From positions 1 through 9,093 of the forward strand of contig DAOVNI010000042.1 of the NCBI GenBank assembly GCA_030630315.1: a stretch of 9,093 nt of DNA, given 5' to 3'. The notes under the pieces are model-generated. The model searched no databases. It saw only the letters and a program-made list of their open reading frames with translations, and was not told the origin of the DNA. This DNA is from Phycisphaerae bacterium (GTDB lineage Bacteria > Planctomycetota > Phycisphaerae > Sedimentisphaerales > Anaerobacaceae). Positions 6,821 to 9,093 of the stretch are shown one piece after another (within the stretch, counting starts at the first letter, position 1; each line of letters begins with the position of its first letter). The translations under genes and the position numbers were made by a program.

Positions 6821-7306
6821 ATGCAGAAGTTTCACATTTACATTGAAACAAGTGTTTGGAGTTTTGCTTTTGCAGAAGATGTGCCGGACTATAAAGCCGA
6901 CACATTAACATTCTTTGAACTCTGTAAAAAACGAGCATTTGAACCCTATATTTCCAGAGCGGTTTTAAGTGAAATTCAGCATGCCGATGCGCCGTTACGA
7001 AAACGTTTGGAAGAGCTTGTTCGCGACGTAAAGCCGGTGCTGCTCTCTACGTTACCGGAAGCGGAAAGTCTTTCGGAAGCATTCCTTCGCGAGAATGTTG
7101 TTCCTGTGGGCAAGCCGGAAGATGCCCGGCACGTCGCGATTGCTTTGGTTTACGGTCTGGATGTGCTCGTTTCGTGGAACTTCAGACATATTGTAAACAT
7201 AAGACGCGAAGAACGTTTCAACGCTGTTGCTCTTCTCGAAGGCTACCATCACTATCTTCGCATTGTCAGTCCTAAGGAGTTAATTTATGACGATGAAATC
7301 TCGTGA
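6821..7306 (+). CDS. PIN-domain ribonuclease, probable toxin
   Basis: A 161-residue PIN-domain protein of the VapC-like kind, a Mg2+-dependent ribonuclease fold. It opens with the first strand FHIYIETSVW, putting an acidic residue at E9 where many PIN proteins have Asp. The other expected acidic positions are E51 (ISRAVLSEI) and D101 (KPEDARHVAIA), followed by VSWNFRHI with N120 in the fourth position. The C-terminus (FNAVALLEGYHHYLRIVSPKEL) matches a PIN subfamily with the pattern LLEGY..I.I.SP.E. It is about 20-30 residues longer than typical VapC. The gene has its own promoter with an almost absent leader and overlaps the next gene by 20 nt, so the two are translationally coupled. Fold call strong. 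That it is the toxin of a toxin-antitoxin pair is inferred from family and layout; its RNA target is unknown. Confidence 0.88.
   Translation: MQKFHIYIETSVWSFAFAEDVPDYKADTLTFFELCKKRAFEPYISRAVLSEIQHADAPLRKRLEELVRDVKPVLLSTLPEAESLSEAFLRENVVPVGKPEDARHVAIALVYGLDVLVSWNFRHIVNIRREERFNAVALLEGYHHYLRIVSPKELIYDDEIS
7274..7279 (+). promoter_or_regulatory. Ribosome binding site of the small downstream gene
   Basis: AAGGAG lies inside the 3' end of the PIN gene, seven bases before the ATG at 7287. It is much stronger than anything ahead of the PIN gene and is the main reason to accept the 60-residue frame as a real gene. Confidence 0.75.
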
Positions 7307-7469
7307 AAGCGAAATGCTCGGCCGGGTGCGCCGCTGGCGGAAAAAGGCCTATCACGCGGATAAAACGAAGCCTTTGTCCGAACGGGCAAAGGAGGACGGA
7401 AAATTGGCCCGGGAATTTCGCCTGCCTCTGGTTCAGACGCACAAGGCCGGCCCTGCCCACCGACAGTAA
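7287..7469 (+). CDS. Small basic protein, candidate antitoxin partner of the PIN nuclease
   Basis: A 60-residue, strongly basic protein I do not recognise by family. Residues 9-50 look alpha-helical and charged (MLGRVRRWRKKAYHADK, then LSERAKEDGKLAREFRLP), with a short Pro/His-containing tail. It starts 20 nt before the end of the PIN gene in another frame, behind a strong AAGGAG at seven-base spacing, so it is very likely translated and coupled to the nuclease. Short helical proteins encoded next to PIN nucleases are usually their inhibitors. On that basis I infer an antitoxin, but the order here (nuclease first) is the reverse of classical vapBC and no DNA-binding domain is evident. A second in-frame ATG at 7293 is less well spaced. 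A palindromic repeat begins seven bases after its stop. Confidence 0.65.
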   Translation: MTMKSRESEMLGRVRRWRKKAYHADKTKPLSERAKEDGKLAREFRLPLVQTHKAGPAHRQ

Positions 7470-7475
7470 AGCTTG

Positions 7476-7493
7476 TGCCTGCGAAAGCAGGCA
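7476..7493. repeat. Palindromic repeat, copy 1 (GAAA loop)
   Basis: TGCCTGC-GAAA-GCAGGCA, a perfect 7-bp stem with a GNRA-type tetraloop on the plus strand. It starts seven bases after the stop of the small basic gene. It shares the core CTGC-GAAA-GCAG with copies at 7570-7589 and 8242-8261, so the window carries a dispersed REP-like family. Confidence 0.75.
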
Positions 7494-7521
7494 TCAGTGG
7501 TTTATTTCACAGGCAAAGAAA

Positions 7522-7544
7522 AAGGGCTGGATTGGCCAGCCCTT
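7522..7544. terminator. Bidirectional Rho-independent terminator
   Basis: AAGGGCTGG, a five-base loop ATTGG, then CCAGCCCTT: a perfect 9-bp stem. On the minus strand it is followed by TTTTTCTTT, a strong U-tract for transcripts coming from the lpd and small-RNA side. On the plus strand the tail is TTAATTT, weaker, for the PIN operon. The position between convergent transcription units fits both uses. Confidence 0.75.
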
Positions 7545-7569
7545 AATTTGCGAATTAAATTGACATGTC

Positions 7570-7589
7570 ATTCCTGCGAAAGCAGAAAT
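7570..7589. repeat. Palindromic repeat, copy 2 (GAAA loop, decayed stem)
   Basis: ATTCCTGC-GAAA-GCAGAAAT. The CTGC/GCAG core is intact and there is one mismatch further out in the stem. The outer bases ATT/AAT match copy 3 rather than copy 1. Same orientation as copy 1. Confidence 0.65.
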
Positions 7590-7644
7590 CCATACTTTCA
7601 TTTGCTTTTATTCACTATGTACGCTTGCTTCTCAAAGCCAGACC

Positions 7645-7706
7645 GCAGCCAAAAAAGGCTGCCCCTCTTGCCGGATGGCAAAGGAGCACCAACTTTTGTG
7701 CGTTTT
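7645..7706. repeat. Cluster of three adjacent small hairpins
   Basis: First, GCAGCC-AAAAAA-GGCTGC (7645-7662), a perfect 6-bp stem. Second, TTGCC-GGAT-GGCAA (7668-7681), a perfect 5-bp stem. Third, GCAC-N8-GTGC (7686-7701) followed by GTTTTT. The spacing is tight (5 and 4 nt). The third hairpin with its T-run resembles a weak plus-strand terminator. No gene or recognisable RNA family matches; it may be a fragment of a repeat or of a structured RNA. Confidence 0.5.
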
Positions 7707-7850
7707 TGGGTTAGAAATTTAGCGATTTCAATAAGAGCACCTAAAGTTCAGTGCAAAACGCTATTTACTTGTCAAGAGACGAGACAGCCCAGGTACTGGT
7801 GTCCTATAATAGCATGAGATGGAGGACGAAACAAGGAAAAAAGTAAAAAA

Positions 7851-7864
7851 TTGGCCACGAAGAC
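7851..7864. repeat. 14-bp direct repeat, left copy
   Basis: TTGGCCACGAAGAC, identical to 8199-8212. Both copies continue into CACGAAG, the right one after an extra eight bases. The pair brackets the candidate small RNA gene. Confidence 0.7.
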
Positions 7865-7984
7865 ACGAAGTAAACAAAGAATAATGAATATCGAACAAGG
7901 AATTTCGAATTATGAACGATACGGCATGAAGTGGATTGTCGCTCCCTGCTGGGAGTCGAGGACAAGTTTTTGCGGGAATAACGT

Positions 7985-8116
7985 AAAAAATGGAGCGGGG
8001 CACATGCAAGATAGGCGCTCCTGAAAACAGGATTATTTATGCTTTAAGCATTTGTCCTGACGCCCCGGGACAATGATCTTGTAAACCCGGTACTTGGACC
8101 GGTACTCACCGCTCCA
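7985..8116 (-). ncRNA. Candidate structured small RNA of unknown family
   Basis: A predicted transcript of about 130 nt read leftward from 8116. Its two ends pair perfectly: UGGAGCGG at the 5' end (8116-8109) with CCGCUCCA near the 3' end (7998-7991). This is immediately followed by U6 (7990-7985), the signature of an intrinsic terminator. By eye the interior gives a nested fold: CAAGAU/AUCUUG (8081-8076 with 8012-8007), GGCG/CGCC (8064-8061 with 8017-8014), CAGGA/UCCUG (8059-8055 with 8032-8028) and apical AUGCU/AGCAU (8051-8047 with 8043-8039). A side hairpin CCGGU/ACCGG lies at 8102-8087. A promoter places the start exactly at the stem. There is no downstream gene on this strand before the terminator at 7522-7544, so it looks like a stand-alone RNA, not a riboswitch. 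It lacks the SRP RNA signature GGAAGCAGCC. A 6S-like regulatory RNA is possible, but I cannot assign a family. Confidence 0.6.
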
Positions 8117-8122
8117 CTTGGT

Positions 8123-8151
8123 ATTTTACGGAAACATAGTGAGGTTATCAA
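8123..8151 (-). promoter_or_regulatory. Promoter of the candidate small RNA
   Basis: On the minus strand TTGATA (8151-8146, 5 of 6) is followed by exactly 17 bases and TAAAAT (8128-8123, 5 of 6). The base 7 nt downstream of the -10 box is 8116, the first base of the closing stem. Just upstream of the -35, at 8155-8171, runs of A and T resemble an UP element, as at strongly expressed stable-RNA promoters. Confidence 0.65.
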
Positions 8152-8198
8152 GCGATTTTTTAAAAAAATTTGTGTAATCTGTGGAAAAAGATAAAATT

Positions 8199-8212
8199 TT
8201 GGCCACGAAGAC
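8199..8212. repeat. 14-bp direct repeat, right copy
   Basis: TTGGCCACGAAGAC, identical to 7851-7864 and in the same orientation, 348 bp away. It continues as GCAAAGGC then CACGAAG, whereas the left copy goes straight into ACGAAG. Confidence 0.7.
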
Positions 8213-8241
8213 GCAAAGGCACGAAGAAGGATTAAAGCTGG

Positions 8242-8261
8242 ATTCCTGCTTTCGCAGGAAT
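8242..8261. repeat. Palindromic repeat, copy 3 (opposite orientation)
   Basis: ATTCCTGC-TTTC-GCAGGAAT, a perfect 8-bp stem. Read on the minus strand the loop is GAAA, so this copy is inverted relative to copies 1 and 2. It lies 60 bases past the end of lpd. No T-tract follows on the minus strand, so it is not an obvious lpd terminator. Confidence 0.75.
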
Positions 8262-8321
8262 GACAAAGCGAAATCCTTGGTTGATAACTATATCTTCTCT
8301 GTGTTCTCTGTGGCTAATTTT

Positions 8322-9093
8322 TTATGCTTTTGGTGGGTTGTGGAGACTCAGGCCGAAGGCGTCCTCGGCGGCTTCCTTGAGCACCTCCGAAACGGTCGGA
8401 TGCGGAAAGCTTATGTCGGTAATTTCCTCAGTTCTGCCTAAAAGCAGCCTCGCTGCGGCAATCAGCTCGGTTGCCGTTGCGCCGACCATTGTAACGCCGA
8501 CGATTTTGTTCGTTGAGTTGTCCTTTACAACCCTTATCTGGCCGACGGTTTCGTTGTGTGCTACGCTTCGGCCGTTGGCTTTGAAAAACGACTTTCCTAC
8601 GGAGATATCAAGGCCTTCGTTTTTGCAGGCCTCCTCGGTTTTGCCGACGGATGCGATTTCCGGGAATGTATAGACGGCACGCGGTATAAGCGAGTAGTCA
8701 GCTATCCTTTTATCTCCGCCTGTAGCGTTGACGGCTGCCACTTCGGCCTCGGCAAAGGCACCGTGGGCCAAAAAGGTTGTGCCAACGGCATCGCCGATTG
8801 CATAAACGCTGGGGACATTGGTTTGCATTTTTTCGTTGACTTTGATTGCGGTACCGGACATTTTCAAATTCAGAGCTTCGATGGTTTCTTTGTCAACAAC
8901 CGGCCTTCGGCCAACCGAGACGAGTGCCTTTTCGGCGTTGATTGCCTCGCCGTCTTCGAGAACCACTTTTGCCATTCCAGCGGTTGTATCGACCGAATCG
9001 ACTTTCCGGCTGGTCAGGGCATCAATGTTGAGTGTTTTGAATTCGCGCTCTATCAGTCGGCCGACCCATTCGTCCTCCATCGGAATCAATCGA
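8322..9093 (-). CDS. lpd: Dihydrolipoamide dehydrogenase (E3), C-terminal half (5' end outside window)
   Basis: This is the C-terminal part of the FAD- and NAD-dependent E3 subunit, which reoxidises dihydrolipoyl groups of 2-oxoacid dehydrogenases and the glycine cleavage system. The frame runs in from beyond the right edge (RLIPMEDEW is in frame at the edge), so the TTG at 9089 is not the start. Visible features, counted from that codon, are the end of the NAD domain (ALVSVGRRP, 55-63), the FAD-contacting YAIGDAVG (96-103) with FLAHGAFAEAEVAA, the dimer-interface start YTFPEIASVG (140-149), FFKANGRSVA (168-177), and the catalytic HPTVSE with H230 and E235. The redox-active CXXXXC disulfide is outside the window. 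Related flavoproteins such as mercuric reductase are possible, but the FxANGRA and HPTxSE pattern fits Lpd best. Its substrate cofactor is made by the LipB-LipA fusion nearby. Confidence 0.93.
   Translation of the reverse strand, partial: RLIPMEDEWVGRLIEREFKTLNIDALTSRKVDSVDTTAGMAKVVLEDGEAINAEKALVSVGRRPVVDKETIEALNLKMSGTAIKVNEKMQTNVPSVYAIGDAVGTTFLAHGAFAEAEVAAVNATGGDKRIADYSLIPRAVYTFPEIASVGKTEEACKNEGLDISVGKSFFKANGRSVAHNETVGQIRVVKDNSTNKIVGVTMVGATATELIAAARLLLGRTEEITDISFPHPTVSEVLKEAAEDAFGLSLHNPPKA

Larger units (their letters stand above)
7470..8321. other. 852-nt spacer without protein genes between convergent operons
   Basis: No frame here looks like a protein; the open frames are antisense to each other or cross palindromes. 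From left to right it holds a GAAA-loop palindrome (7476-7493), a bidirectional terminator (7522-7544), a second palindrome (7570-7589), a cluster of three small hairpins (7645-7706), a 14-bp direct repeat (7851-7864), a candidate small RNA with promoter (8151-7985), the second 14-bp repeat (8199-8212) and a third palindrome (8242-8261). Near 8170-8186 and 8298-8314 it has short runs similar to spacer repeats common in such genomes. In 7870-7980 I see only low-complexity AT-rich sequence. Confidence 0.75.

Noticed and set aside
7710..7718. A second copy of the LipA-embedded palindromic element (GTTAGAAAT)
   Set aside because: Only nine bases match, the flanking C-run is absent and there is no inverted partner nearby; it is compatible with chance.
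7473..7817. Plus-strand open frame of 114 codons
   Set aside because: It runs through the terminator, a palindrome and the hairpin cluster, has no ribosome site and no protein-like pattern. It is a chance frame in repeat DNA.
7761..8009. Minus-strand open frame of 82 codons
   Set aside because: It overlaps the 3' end and terminator of the candidate small RNA and is built of AT-rich spacer repeats; no ribosome site and no family resemblance.
7985..8116. Riboswitch or SRP RNA identity for the structured region
   Set aside because: There is no downstream gene on the minus strand to control, the terminator ends the transcript, and I could not find the conserved cores of SRP RNA or of common riboswitches.
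7476..8261. CRISPR array from the repeated palindromes
   Set aside because: Only three imperfect, irregularly spaced and differently oriented copies with no spacers of constant length and no cas genes.
8181..8673. Two plus-strand open frames overlapping the lpd 3' end
   Set aside because: They are antisense shadows of lpd, whose protein motifs are unmistakable, plus a palindrome and spacer repeats.

Overview
This 9.1 kb window is bacterial and has moderate GC. It probably comes from a planctomycete-type genome (Phycisphaerae-like). That is an inference from three things: the secreted beta-helix protein ending in a DLGADEF-type motif, its PilX-like prepilin neighbour, and gene spacers full of short palindromes and small tandem repeats. 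No rRNA or other definitive taxonomic marker is present.

Minus strand, right to left. At the right edge is the C-terminal half of dihydrolipoamide dehydrogenase (lpd/E3, 9093-8322, cut by the window). An 852-nt spacer without genes follows. At 6682-5033 lies a fused LipB-LipA enzyme, carrying octanoyltransferase and lipoyl synthase on one chain. It makes the lipoyl cofactor that E3 reoxidises, so lpd and lipBA are functionally linked although not adjacent. Next come a PilX-like minor-prepilin protein (4855-3470) and a secreted parallel beta-helix protein (3419-2019), probably co-transcribed. At the left edge is the N-terminal half of the carbamoyl-phosphate synthase large subunit (carB, 1709 to the edge), with its own near-consensus promoter and no carA beside it.

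Plus strand. Between lipBA and the repeat-rich spacer sit a PIN-domain nuclease gene (6821-7306) and a small basic gene (7287-7469). They overlap by 20 nt and look like a toxin-antitoxin-type pair in which the nuclease comes first. The nuclease promoter is so close to its ATG that the message should be leaderless.

The most interesting part is the spacer 7470-8321. It holds copies of a CTGC-GAAA-GCAG palindrome, a bidirectional terminator, a cluster of small hairpins and two copies of a 14-bp direct repeat. Between those copies is what looks like a complete, undescribed small RNA gene on the minus strand. It has an AT-rich upstream tract, TTGATA-N17-TAAAAT, a predicted start at the first base of an 8-bp stem that pairs the RNA's two ends, and T6 immediately after the stem.

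The second notable theme is repeat DNA entering genes. A roughly 62-bp palindromic element lies in frame inside the LipA half. The LipB/LipA linker is encoded by heptamer repeats. The proposed lipBA promoter and start codon also lie within small tandem repeats.
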